From: Robinsoniella peoriensis
GTDB lineage: Bacteria > Bacillota > Clostridia > Lachnospirales > Lachnospiraceae
Length of the DNA stretch: 64,000 nucleotides
Reading direction: 5' to 3'
Assembly (NCBI RefSeq): GCF_000797495.1
Contig: NZ_JTGN01000005.1
Span: 243,107-307,106 of the forward strand
A model generated the notes under the pieces. It was not told where the DNA came from. It saw nothing but the letters and a program-made list of their open reading frames with translations, and did not search any database. Both the position numbers and the translations under genes were made by a program. Positions 35,401-44,269 of this stretch are shown in pieces. Numbering within the stretch: the stretch's first letter is position 1; each line of letters begins with the position of its first letter.

Positions 35401-36846
35401 CTAAAAAGGAGACTTCCGGGCAATTTCCAGTACCCAGGCATAATCACAGGGCTTTTGGTCCGGAAGATTTACAACCAGCCCCTCATCCGTACAGCTCCAC
35501 TGCAGCGGTTTTCCATTACCTAGCATAGTAATCTCTTCTATTTCTCCCGGATAGAACCGGGCGGCACTTCTGATGACTGCCTTTCCATCCTGCGGCCACC
35601 CAAGAAGTGCCGCATAAAGCATGTTTCCATTAACGGTAAACCGGATATCCTCCGGCCCATACTGAAGCTTTTCTCCTTCACTGAACATACCGGCCTTTTC
35701 CATTTTAGCCGGGCCTTCTCCGAATGTCATCCAGGGTGTGGTATCATAGATTGCATCACCGTTAACTTCCAGCCATTTTCCCATTTCCAGAAGGATATGT
35801 CTGGCTTCTTCCGGAATCTCTCCATTGGGTTTTGGACCTACATTGAGCAGGAGATATCCGTTCTTGCTCACATTGTCAATGAGATAGTGTACCAGTTCCT
35901 CCGGCTGCTTATATTCCGCATCAAACAGATAGCACCATCCCTCCCCGTCATCTACGGTGGTATCGGTGATCCATTCGTGATACATCATCCGGTCAAATCT
36001 TCCCAGTTCCAGATCAATGACACCATTTCCCACCGGAAGATCCTGATATTTATAGGTAATGACTACTTCTCTTCCCTGCTCTTCACTTTTATTATAGTAA
36101 TAAGCCAGCATCTCTTCCCGGTAGGTTTCCGGCATAAATCCCAGACCAAAGTCAAACCATAGCATATCCGGTGAAAACCGGTCGATAATTTCCTTGCATT
36201 TTGCAAGCCATTTGTCACAAAATGCTTTATCCGGCAGAGTCTGTGCATTCCAGATCGGCCATTCGCCCTTATCCGGTATCCCGTCCTTCCAGTCCAGGTC
36301 ATGCGGGGTACCGTACAGATCAAAATACTCCGGATCCGATAAATCTGTTCCCTCTGCCCAGTGTGGAAAGAACCTCCAGTTTTCCGCATGATGAAGCGCC
36401 ACCATATACTTCATTCCCTGCGCCCGGATCTCCCGTTCCATCTCCGCCACAACATCTGCTTTGGGACCCATTTTCGCAGAATTCCACCGGTTTAAACCGG
36501 TGTCCCACATACTAAATCCGTCATGATGCTCGCCTACTGGTCCTGCAAATTTTGCTCCTGCCTTTGCAAATAATTCGGCCCATTCCCTGGCATTGAACTT
36601 TTCTCCGGTAAATGCCGGGATAAAATCCTTATATCCATATACGGATGGATCTCCGTATGTTTTTGTATGGTAATCATATTGGGGACTGCCTTTCTGATAC
36701 ATATAAAAGCCATACCAGCTTCCATTGGGTCTGCAGGCAGGTACGGAATAAATCCCCCAGTGTGTGTAGATTCCGAATTTTGCCTTCTGAAACCATGACG
36801 GTGTTTGATGGGTTTTCAGTGAATTCCAGGATGCTTCATATTTCAT
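35401..36846 (-). CDS. GH29 alpha-L-fucosidase
   Basis: A 481-residue enzyme of GH29. It has the KFGIYTHWGIYSVPA entry motif, the GEHHDGFSMWD histidine motif and nucleophile Asp232 in MLWFDFG. A C-terminal beta-sandwich follows the catalytic barrel. There is no signal peptide, so it acts on imported fucosylated oligosaccharides. The start at 36846 is preceded by GGAGG. It is 14 bp after the URO-D-like gene and third in an operon led by GH3. Confidence 0.93.
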   Translation of the reverse strand: MKYEASWNSLKTHQTPSWFQKAKFGIYTHWGIYSVPACRPNGSWYGFYMYQKGSPQYDYHTKTYGDPSVYGYKDFIPAFTGEKFNAREWAELFAKAGAKFAGPVGEHHDGFSMWDTGLNRWNSAKMGPKADVVAEMEREIRAQGMKYMVALHHAENWRFFPHWAEGTDLSDPEYFDLYGTPHDLDWKDGIPDKGEWPIWNAQTLPDKAFCDKWLAKCKEIIDRFSPDMLWFDFGLGFMPETYREEMLAYYYNKSEEQGREVVITYKYQDLPVGNGVIDLELGRFDRMMYHEWITDTTVDDGEGWCYLFDAEYKQPEELVHYLIDNVSKNGYLLLNVGPKPNGEIPEEARHILLEMGKWLEVNGDAIYDTTPWMTFGEGPAKMEKAGMFSEGEKLQYGPEDIRFTVNGNMLYAALLGWPQDGKAVIRSAARFYPGEIEEITMLGNGKPLQWSCTDEGLVVNLPDQKPCDYAWVLEIARKSPF

Positions 36847-36860
36847 AATGTACTTCCTCC

Positions 36861-37949
36861 TCATGCATGTGTATTTTTTTCCACATAGCGTATAATCTTA
36901 TTGGCTTCATCCACGGTATCTGCATAAGTATGCAGATACAGCCCCCTGGATGACAGGTTATCAAGCAATGCGGGAATATCCGATGCCGGAGTCAGCACCA
37001 GGATCTTTTTCCCTGCCTCCTGCATCCGCTTCAGTGCAGGAATAAAATGTGCGGGACTTTCCTGCCCATCCACATTGGTCCATTGAATCATTTGAAGCTC
37101 TTTCAGGTCCAGTAAATGATCCAGATGGCTGATCTGTTCTTTTCCGTCAAAATGGTAAACAGGATATTCTTCCCATTCCATCTGCTTTTTGAGTTCCGGT
37201 ACCACAAACTTCTGATAACAGTCCGGCGAGAACATGACAGACATATCACACTGCATCTGGGCATGGCGCCCCGGTGCCCAGGTGTCCATCCACCCAACAC
37301 AGCTGCCCCCTTCGTTGCAGTTCTTCCCCAATTGATAGAAAGTCTCCGCCGCATCTGTCCAGCCTTCATTGATTGTTGATATGGCCGCCTGAACTGCCCC
37401 GGGACAGCTATACATGTCCATCATGGTTTCCATAGAACCATGCAGATGTCCGATGGCATCCAGTGTGCCGCAGTTATCCGGCATAGACAGCAGATAATTT
37501 CCCATGCCCTTTTCTGCAAGATATTGGACAATCTCCCGCTGGCGGCGGTAGAATCTATTTTCACGGTCATATTTCCATTGGTGCTCCTCCAGGTCTTCCA
37601 CCACTGAATCAAACCAGATCGTATCCGCTTTTAACGTGTATTTACCGCCGTAGTAAACACAGTGCCCGGAGGCTCCAAAATTTGGCATCACCAGGGGCAG
37701 TGACTCCCCTCCGAAATAGGTATGTTCCAGCCGCAGGATATTACGTTTCCAGATCCGCTCCGGGTTCATCCAGTAATCTTCCAGATCTTCCGGGTCATTT
37801 GGATTACATTCACCGGGAGCAAATATGTGTACATTTGTTTTACCGTCCCGGGGAGCTGCAACGGATATACAGCAGCGATCCAGTATCTCATTGTCCCATA
37901 ACGCTGTCAGTCTGGCTTTTGCTTTTTCCCAGTCTTCTTTATAGTACAT
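36861..37949 (-). CDS. URO-D superfamily-like protein
   Basis: A 362-residue protein resembling uroporphyrinogen-decarboxylase-like proteins found near plant-glycan genes in Clostridia. Motifs include DRCCISVAAPRDGK, a WMDTWAPGRHAQMQCDMS segment and VYHFDGKE, where the methyltransferase branch would have a His-x-Cys zinc motif. That loss argues against MtaA-type chemistry. It is translationally close to GH3 (3 bp) and GH29 (14 bp), so it acts on the same substrate set. The reaction is unknown. Confidence 0.72.
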   Translation of the reverse strand: MYYKEDWEKAKARLTALWDNEILDRCCISVAAPRDGKTNVHIFAPGECNPNDPEDLEDYWMNPERIWKRNILRLEHTYFGGESLPLVMPNFGASGHCVYYGGKYTLKADTIWFDSVVEDLEEHQWKYDRENRFYRRQREIVQYLAEKGMGNYLLSMPDNCGTLDAIGHLHGSMETMMDMYSCPGAVQAAISTINEGWTDAAETFYQLGKNCNEGGSCVGWMDTWAPGRHAQMQCDMSVMFSPDCYQKFVVPELKKQMEWEEYPVYHFDGKEQISHLDHLLDLKELQMIQWTNVDGQESPAHFIPALKRMQEAGKKILVLTPASDIPALLDNLSSRGLYLHTYADTVDEANKIIRYVEKNTHA

Positions 37950-37952
37950 AAA

Positions 37953-40304
37953 CTACACCTGCTTTCTTACAATTACCTGATTTTCAAATACCCGGTCTGC
38001 TTTACACTTATTCCCTGTCAGGATGATATTGTCTCTGAACCGGATATCATTGGAGGCTGCCCCCACCATAACCTCGATTGTTCCCGGCTCCAGCACATAA
38101 TCCATATTGATATCATAAAATCCCATCTGCGCCGATTTAATGGTAAATTCCAGCACCTTACTTTCACCGGGCTTCAATGTGATTCTCTTATATGCTTTCA
38201 GTTCCTGTACCGGTCTGGTGACACTGGCAGCCACATCCCGTATATAAAGCTGTACTACTTCATCACCTTCCCGGTCTCCGATGTTGGTGATCTTAACGGA
38301 GGCTTCCAGACTGCCTCCTACCGCTATTTCCTTTTTTTCTATTTTGAAATCTTCAAAACGGAAATCTGTATAACTCAGTCCATAGCCAAATGCATACAGA
38401 GGGGAAGCACTGACGTCATCGTAATTTCCTCTCCAGTGGGAACGCCCGCCGGATTTTTTATGCATATAGTACACCGGAATCTGCCCGGAGGTCCGTGGTA
38501 CGGATACCGGAAGTTTGCCGCCCGGGTTCCTGTCTCCGAATAGAATTTCTGCTACGGCTTTTCCTCCCTCTTCTCCAGGGAACCACGCTTCCAGAATTGC
38601 CGGGATATGCTCTTCTTCCCAGGTAATCGAATAGGGGCGCCCGTTGCTCAGCACCAGAACTACCGGTACCCCGGTGGCTGCAATGGCGCGTACCAGTTCT
38701 CCCTGTACTCCCGGAAGACTTAATTCTGCCCGGTCCACCGATTCTCCCACCGTACATTCCAGAGTAATTCCAGTCAGATCGCCCAAAAACAACAGTACGG
38801 TGTCAGCCTGTCTGGCAGCATTTACCGCTTCTGTAAATCCATCTCTGGAAGTCCCTTTTATCTCACATCCTTTTGCATAGATAATCTCCGTATCCGAAGA
38901 CACCGCCTTTTTGATTGCCTCAAGGTAACTCTCCATCTGCACGATATTCCCGGACATTTCAATATTCTCCGGTATGGGCTGATTCATGGCATTTCCCTGG
39001 CTCTCATGCAGCTCCAGCAGACCTTCGATCTGTCCCTGATAGGTGTAGTCCCCGATCATATGCCGGATATTGTCTGCAGAAGGACCGATGACAGCCAGTT
39101 TTTTGATATCCTTTGATAAAGGCAGAAGCCGGTTCTCGTTTTTCAGTAAAACAACGGACTTTCTTGCCGCTTCCAGGGCAAGCTGACGATCCTCAGGCGT
39201 ATCAAACTGCTCCAATGTCTTCTCCGCTTCCACATATGGATGTTCAAATAATCCCAGACGGAATTTAAATGTCAGGACTTTTCTTACACTGGTCCGGATC
39301 AGTTCCATGGAAATATCTCCCTTTTCTACCGCGCGCTTTAAAGGTCCCCCAAAGCAGTCCACATTGGGAAGTTCTACATCCATGCCTGCTTCCAGCGCCA
39401 TTTTTGCTGCTTCTTCTTTATCCGCTGCCATATTGTGATAATCAAAGATCTGGTTAATGGCAAAATAATCAGAAACTACAATGCCCTCAAATCCCCACTC
39501 TTCTTTCAGGATATCGTTCAGCAGCTTCTTCGAAGCACCGCAGGGTACGCCGTCAATCTCATGATATCCATTCATAATGGATGCCAGATTTCCTTCCTTT
39601 ACCGCCATCTCAAATGGTGTCAGGTATACTTCCCGCAGCTCCCGCTCCGGCAGATGAACCGGCGCCCAGTTCATACCGCCTTCCGATGCGCCGTAGCCTA
39701 CAAAATGCTTCCCGGTTGCCAGAACTCCCTGCTCTTTCAAATCACCCTGGATTCCCTTTACATAGGCTGTGCCCATAGTCCCCACCACATAGGGATCTTC
39801 CCCATAGGTCTCTTCCATACGTCCCCAGCGCGGATCCCTTGCAACGTCTAACAGCGGCGCAAGGGCCTGATGTGCTCCTGCAGCCCTCATCTGTCTGCCA
39901 ATCACCTTGCCTATCTGTTCACTCAGCTCCGGATCAAAAGAAGATGCCACTCCTATGGTCTGTGGAAATGTAGTAGCGCCGATTGCCGTAAAGCCGCTGC
40001 AAGCCTCCTCATGAATCATCGCTGGTATCCCCAGCCTGGTTTCTTCCACCAGATATTTCTGAATCTGATTTGCCATCCTGGCTGCCTCATCCGGTTTCAG
40101 GCTGCTGCCGCCGCAGACTCTTGTAATCTGTCCAATCCCATCATGCAGATATCTTTGTGCTTTCTCCTGAGACAGGTTCTTCCCGTCATCTAACTGGTAG
40201 ATCCAGTATGATCCAAGCTGCGCAGCCATCTCATCCAGTGTCATCCGCCCCATCAGATCCTCTACCCTTTCCTCTATGGAAAGAGAATCATTTTTATATT
40301 TCAT
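37953..40304 (-). CDS. GH3 beta-glucosidase/beta-xylosidase
   Basis: A 783-residue GH3 enzyme with three parts: a TIM-like barrel with nucleophile Asp279 in VVSDY and KHFVGYGASEGG, the alpha/beta sandwich carrying acid/base residues (about 400-630), and a C-terminal fibronectin-III-like domain (about 690-760). There is no signal peptide. The overall pattern is nearest to cytosolic BglX/Xyl3-type enzymes; sequence alone does not fix glucose versus xylose specificity, though the GH52 neighbourhood favours xylosides. First gene of the GH3/URO-D/GH29 operon. Confidence 0.93.
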   Translation of the reverse strand: MKYKNDSLSIEERVEDLMGRMTLDEMAAQLGSYWIYQLDDGKNLSQEKAQRYLHDGIGQITRVCGGSSLKPDEAARMANQIQKYLVEETRLGIPAMIHEEACSGFTAIGATTFPQTIGVASSFDPELSEQIGKVIGRQMRAAGAHQALAPLLDVARDPRWGRMEETYGEDPYVVGTMGTAYVKGIQGDLKEQGVLATGKHFVGYGASEGGMNWAPVHLPERELREVYLTPFEMAVKEGNLASIMNGYHEIDGVPCGASKKLLNDILKEEWGFEGIVVSDYFAINQIFDYHNMAADKEEAAKMALEAGMDVELPNVDCFGGPLKRAVEKGDISMELIRTSVRKVLTFKFRLGLFEHPYVEAEKTLEQFDTPEDRQLALEAARKSVVLLKNENRLLPLSKDIKKLAVIGPSADNIRHMIGDYTYQGQIEGLLELHESQGNAMNQPIPENIEMSGNIVQMESYLEAIKKAVSSDTEIIYAKGCEIKGTSRDGFTEAVNAARQADTVLLFLGDLTGITLECTVGESVDRAELSLPGVQGELVRAIAATGVPVVLVLSNGRPYSITWEEEHIPAILEAWFPGEEGGKAVAEILFGDRNPGGKLPVSVPRTSGQIPVYYMHKKSGGRSHWRGNYDDVSASPLYAFGYGLSYTDFRFEDFKIEKKEIAVGGSLEASVKITNIGDREGDEVVQLYIRDVAASVTRPVQELKAYKRITLKPGESKVLEFTIKSAQMGFYDINMDYVLEPGTIEVMVGAASNDIRFRDNIILTGNKCKADRVFENQVIVRKQV

Positions 40305-40333
40305 TCCTAATCCTCCTCGTATCTTTTGGGGAA

Positions 40334-40400
40334 ATTATAGCATGGAGGAATTTGTAATTTAATTCACTGTATTTCGATTTCTTGCAATTTGTTATGTTTC
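40334..40400 (-). promoter_or_regulatory. GH3 operon promoter
   Basis: A consensus -10 TATAAT (40334-40339) lacks a clear -35. Upstream on the minus strand is ATCGAAATACAGTG, shared with the LplB promoter region, which suggests common activation. Confidence 0.45.
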
Positions 40401-41015
40401 AGGTGTCGCCGAAAACATAAATGTCTTATAATTTATCTTCTTCCAATCTTTAATCTGAAAACCATACCTTTGGAATAATGGAATAATTTCCTTCTTATGC
40501 CAGATCTTTGCCTCCCCGGAATGACTGTATTTCATAAGCCAGTTCAGCATATTGGTAAAGATTTTCCCCGGCAGAGTCGGATCCCCCAATATGACCGTTC
40601 CGTCAGGCTTTAAAACTCTTTTCATCTCTGCAACTGCTTTCTCTGCTCTGGGATAGTGATGGAAGGAAGCATTACAGATAATCAGATCAAAGGTATGATC
40701 CTCATATGGAAGATTTTCTGCATCCCCTACACACAGTTCCACTTCATTTCCAAAACGTTTCTTTGTCTCCTCTATCATTTTTTCTGAGATATCCAGTCCG
40801 TAGTACTTTGCAGATATCCGGCTTTTCAGCAAATGTATGACATTTCCATTTCCACACCCCAAATCCAGTACACTGTCAGGCTTCAAAGCTGCCGCCCTCT
40901 CCACAATCTCCTGATACATGCAATATACAAATTTTCCGTCATGACTTTGATCATAATCCTCCGCGGTACTGTTAAAATATTGTTTTGTTAATTCCTTACT
41001 GCTTTCTTTACGCAT
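40392..41015 (-). CDS. Class I SAM-dependent methyltransferase
   Basis: A 207-residue Methyltransf_11-type enzyme with motif I LDLGCGNGN, the acidic motif II region CVGDAENLPY and post-motif ICNASFHHY. The start is at 41015, where AAGGAG precedes; the frame extends to 41051. The acceptor is unknown. Two copies of the neighbouring TetR regulator's operator lie just upstream, so it is probably the TetR target; a drug or toxin modification role is possible. Confidence 0.88.
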   Translation of the reverse strand: MRKESSKELTKQYFNSTAEDYDQSHDGKFVYCMYQEIVERAAALKPDSVLDLGCGNGNVIHLLKSRISAKYYGLDISEKMIEETKKRFGNEVELCVGDAENLPYEDHTFDLIICNASFHHYPRAEKAVAEMKRVLKPDGTVILGDPTLPGKIFTNMLNWLMKYSHSGEAKIWHKKEIIPLFQRYGFQIKDWKKINYKTFMFSATPET

Positions 41016-41082
41016 AAATTTCTCCTTTCCTGAAACTGATTTTTTTTGCATTTGTTCAGATTCTAAGCATATTGATTAATAT

Positions 41083-41131
41083 TCATTGACTCGTATTCAT
41101 TGAAATATATTCATTGACTTTCGTTCAATCA
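41083..41131 (-). promoter_or_regulatory. Two TetR operators upstream of the methyltransferase
   Basis: Two 21-bp elements (41083-41103 and 41111-41131) share TCATTGACT and TTCA with the palindrome in the TetR promoter (41854-41874). They are 28 bp apart. A possible -10 TAGAAT is further downstream near 41062. Confidence 0.65.
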
Positions 41132-41145
41132 CAAGGTATTTGTTT

Positions 41146-41167
41146 GCCCTGCCAAACTTGGCAGGGC
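41146..41167. other. GC-rich palindrome after the TetR gene
   Basis: GCCCTGCCAA and TTGGCAGGGC form a near-perfect stem with a two-base centre. There is no T run on the minus strand, so it is at best a weak terminator. Confidence 0.4.
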
Positions 41168-41260
41168 TGATTATACTTAGTATCAATAGCTGTTTGCTTA
41201 TTCTGTACGACGTAGCAATAGAAACATGAATGTCATATTCTAAATGTCTAAAATCTTGTT

Positions 41261-41824
41261 CTAATCTAATATTTTTTTAAATATCTTCCTGATAAACGCA
41301 ATTCTCTTTTCAACCGGTACACTTTCCTCATTCATAACCGAAGACTGTCCATTCCACAAAAAATGTGCTAACAGACCGGTATCTTCTGCCTGGATTTCCT
41401 TACGCTTAGCCAGACACGCTATGTAATTCTGCATAAACGGAAAGATCTCTTTTGACATGTACAATTCCAGCTGCTTATGAAATAGTTCATTTCCTTCTTT
41501 GTTAAAAAATTCTTTGTATTTATAACCGTGTTCCTGGCTGATAGAGATTTTCTCCATGGCATCCAGACATTCATCTAAAGGTAATTCAGTCTGTTGAAAA
41601 ATGGAAATGAATGCACTGCTGCATTCCTTTGCATATTGTGTCACGGCTGTTTTATAAAGTTCCTGCTTATTTTGAAAATAGTGGTAGCACAAACCTGCCA
41701 CAACATTTGCTTCTCTTGCTATATCCTTCATTGTTGCGGCTTCATATCCCTTTTCAGCAAATACTTTCATAGCCACATCTATGATCTCCTGTTTTCTTAC
41801 TTCCGGTTCTTTTGATATGCGCAT
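41261..41824 (-). CDS. TetR-family transcriptional regulator
   Basis: A 187-residue regulator. The N-terminal helix-turn-helix is typical: IIDVAMKVFAEKGYEAATMKDIA followed by GLCYHYFQNKQELY. The C-terminal ligand domain is generic. GAGGTGA precedes the ATG. A 21-bp palindrome overlaps its own -35 and recurs twice before the methyltransferase gene, so it probably represses both. Confidence 0.93.
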   Translation of the reverse strand: MRISKEPEVRKQEIIDVAMKVFAEKGYEAATMKDIAREANVVAGLCYHYFQNKQELYKTAVTQYAKECSSAFISIFQQTELPLDECLDAMEKISISQEHGYKYKEFFNKEGNELFHKQLELYMSKEIFPFMQNYIACLAKRKEIQAEDTGLLAHFLWNGQSSVMNEESVPVEKRIAFIRKIFKKILD

Positions 41825-41842
41825 ATTATCACCTCGAAAATC

Positions 41843-41874
41843 ATTCTACCATATGATTGAATATGAGTCAATCA
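41843..41874 (-). promoter_or_regulatory. TetR promoter with overlapping palindromic operator
   Basis: Minus-strand -35 TTGACT (41866-41871), a 17-bp spacer and -10 TAGAAT (41843-41848). The operator 41854-41874 has perfect 7-bp arms TGATTGA/TCAATCA around a 7-bp centre and covers the -35. Confidence 0.75.
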
Positions 41875-41989
41875 GGAATTCAGGAACTTATTGTAGTCTG
41901 CGGAAGAAAATGCACACTTTACGCCGCTGCACCAGATTGTCATGCAATTATTGGTTACTTTAGTCAGTACCCGGCATGACTTTTCTGCT

Positions 41990-42661
41990 TTAATATCTTC
42001 CTTCTCTTTCAAACTCTGCATTTCTTACTCCGCTGATCGTAGCAAGATCTTCAATGATATCCGCAAGTGATATATCCTCATTATAAGATAAAGTCAGCTC
42101 AATCTTAAAGATATGTGAATCCATATTTTTTACTAACATATATACTATGTTCATATTATAATCTGACACTATCTGCAAAACCTGTGAAATAGTCTCTTTT
42201 CCATTTAGGATTTCCAATTCCAGGGCAACTGCTCTTTTATGCTTCAACTGCCACCTTTCCAACATCCGAAGAAACTTGAGTGAACCGAATACTGCCAATG
42301 TAGAAAAAACAGCTTCTTTATACAGGCCTGTTCCTACCGTAATTCCAATACATGCGACTGCCCAGAGGCTTGCTGCTGTGGTAAGGCCTTTAATACTATT
42401 TCCCTCTTTAATAATGGTACCTGCTCCCAAAAATCCAATGCCACTAATGACCTGCGCACCCAAACGAAAGGGATCTGATGCATAACTTCCCATAACCTGT
42501 CCATAGAATTCAAGGGATGTGACTTGTACAATGGCGGCTCCCACGCATACCAGGACATGTGTCCGCAGACCTGCCGGCCGGTTTTTATGCTCTCGCTCAT
42601 ATCCGATAATTCCGCTCAGCAGAATTGCAAGAAATAGCTTCAGCAGTGTTTCATACCACAT
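41990..42661 (-). CDS. MgtC/SapB-family membrane protein
   Basis: A 223-residue protein. The N-terminal membrane half (four or so helices) carries GYEREHKNRPAGLRTHVLVCVGAA and GFLGAGTI motifs of the MgtC family. The C-terminal soluble part (about 140-223) is ACT-like. MgtC proteins relate to magnesium or phosphate homeostasis. It is 8 bp after the PHP gene and is the last gene of the ABC/PHP operon, an uncommon association. Confidence 0.9.
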   Translation of the reverse strand: MWYETLLKLFLAILLSGIIGYEREHKNRPAGLRTHVLVCVGAAIVQVTSLEFYGQVMGSYASDPFRLGAQVISGIGFLGAGTIIKEGNSIKGLTTAASLWAVACIGITVGTGLYKEAVFSTLAVFGSLKFLRMLERWQLKHKRAVALELEILNGKETISQVLQIVSDYNMNIVYMLVKNMDSHIFKIELTLSYNEDISLADIIEDLATISGVRNAEFEREGRY

Positions 42662-42669
42662 GGATTTCT

Positions 42670-43389
42670 TTATTCAGAATCTAAGCCAATAGATTCCAGA
42701 TATTTTTTCAGCCGCCCGCAATCTGTATTTATAATTAAATTTTCCGGAAAGTCAATACTTTCTAACATTTCAAAAGCCTTTTTACATTCTCCGACTTCGA
42801 ATTCCGAATGTGCATCTGAATTCACTGCTACCGGTACTTCATACTGTTTGCAAAGTTTAGCAATGTGTATACAGTTTGGGATCGACTTTTCTCTGCAGAT
42901 AAACGTATGTGCATTTATTTCCACCACTTTATCATATTTCTTAAAAACCGGTATTACCTTTTCATAATCATACAGAAACTCTGCGGAACCGGAATGTCCG
43001 ATAATATGTACCAATGGATTCTCTGCCACTTTTAAATAAGCATTTGTATGTTCCTCCATTGTTCCCGGCACCAGGCATGCGGTATGAAATGATGCAATCA
43101 CAACTTCCATTTTTTTCAGAGCTTCTTCAGGCATATCCAGATTTCCATTAAAATCCATAATATTAGCTTCAACACCCTTTATCAAACGAATGCCTGCAAT
43201 CTGCTCCGGCAAAGATAGTAAATTTTCAAAATAATTAACCGATGGTGCATCCTCACATCCAATACCATGGTCGGTAATGGCAAGCACCTTTAAACCTTTT
43301 CCATTTGCAGCCGTAATATTTTCTCTCAGGGTGCTGTAAGCATGGACAGATGCAATCGTATGGCAATGTAAATCACCAACTAACTTCAT
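42670..43389 (-). CDS. PHP-domain phosphatase (YcdX-like)
   Basis: A 239-residue PHP-fold metal-dependent phosphatase. Metal-ligand motifs are visible: DLHCHT (7-12 region), ITDHG, GVEAN, SFHT, GHSG and NSDAH. YcdX-type enzymes hydrolyse small phosphate esters. It follows the isomerase gene after 4 bp. Together with the transporter this suggests uptake and dephosphorylation of a phosphorylated compound. Confidence 0.9.
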   Translation of the reverse strand: MKLVGDLHCHTIASVHAYSTLRENITAANGKGLKVLAITDHGIGCEDAPSVNYFENLLSLPEQIAGIRLIKGVEANIMDFNGNLDMPEEALKKMEVVIASFHTACLVPGTMEEHTNAYLKVAENPLVHIIGHSGSAEFLYDYEKVIPVFKKYDKVVEINAHTFICREKSIPNCIHIAKLCKQYEVPVAVNSDAHSEFEVGECKKAFEMLESIDFPENLIINTDCGRLKKYLESIGLDSE

Positions 43390-43393
43390 ATCA

Positions 43394-44254
43394 TCACCTG
43401 CTGCTTTCTAATATAGACAATAGGGCTTTTCTGCTGTTTTGTAAATTTTTTGGTGTACATAGATAAAACTCCATCATGTAAAGACCCTGATATTGTATTT
43501 CCAGGAGTGCCTTAATAAATAGATAATAGTCTATCGTACCCTCACCCACCGGAAGGTGTTCATCTTGCCATGTCTCTTTACGGGGACCATGATTATCATG
43601 AATATGCAAATGGTGAAGCAGATTCCCTGCGGCAATTACTTCCGAATAGATTTCTTCTCCCATATGATAGCAATGTCCCACATCAAAAACCTGCTTAATA
43701 TTCTCTCTGTTTACCGCATTTAAATAACGCTTTAAATCTTCTGTGGTAATAGTAAGCTGAGCTCCGTTGAGATTTTCGGTATAAAGTATCATACCTTCTT
43801 CTTTTGCCATATCACATGCACACTGCATCATTTCTACAGAAAGACGAAATGCCTTTTCATAAACATCTTTTGCATTAGCGGTTTTTTTATCAGACCGCAG
43901 AACAGGTACATGAATACCTGCACCTCTATCACCGGAGTGGATGATTATCTCTTTTCCCCCAAGCCATTTTGTATAGGCGATACAGTTTTTTATTTCTTCT
44001 AGAATTCCTTTTCGAAGGGTGCTGTTTTCTTCTGCTAAATTGAAACCTGAAATATGCACCAGTACCTGTGGATGATATTTGTCTGCAATCTCTTTCACTG
44101 CATCATTATAATCCTTGGTATCTACATGCTCCATATTCTCATAATACGTAACCTCAATAGCCTGATAAGTCCCATCTCTTAACACGGCCTCTCCTACTGT
44201 CCGAATATCATCCGGCGTCATTTTCAAATTGATATTAAATCCAAATCTTTCCAT
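43394..44254 (-). CDS. Xylose-isomerase-like TIM-barrel sugar phosphate isomerase/epimerase
   Basis: A 286-residue AP-endonuclease-2-type barrel. Metal ligands are plausible in IIHSGDRG, YTENLN, DVGHCYHMG and HIHDNHG, followed by HLPVGEGTIDY and MMEF. The substrate is unknown. It lies 15 bp after the permease gene, in the same operon. Confidence 0.88.
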   Translation of the reverse strand: MERFGFNINLKMTPDDIRTVGEAVLRDGTYQAIEVTYYENMEHVDTKDYNDAVKEIADKYHPQVLVHISGFNLAEENSTLRKGILEEIKNCIAYTKWLGGKEIIIHSGDRGAGIHVPVLRSDKKTANAKDVYEKAFRLSVEMMQCACDMAKEEGMILYTENLNGAQLTITTEDLKRYLNAVNRENIKQVFDVGHCYHMGEEIYSEVIAAGNLLHHLHIHDNHGPRKETWQDEHLPVGEGTIDYYLFIKALLEIQYQGLYMMEFYLCTPKNLQNSRKALLSILESSR

Positions 44255-44269
44255 CTTATCCCTCTTTCT

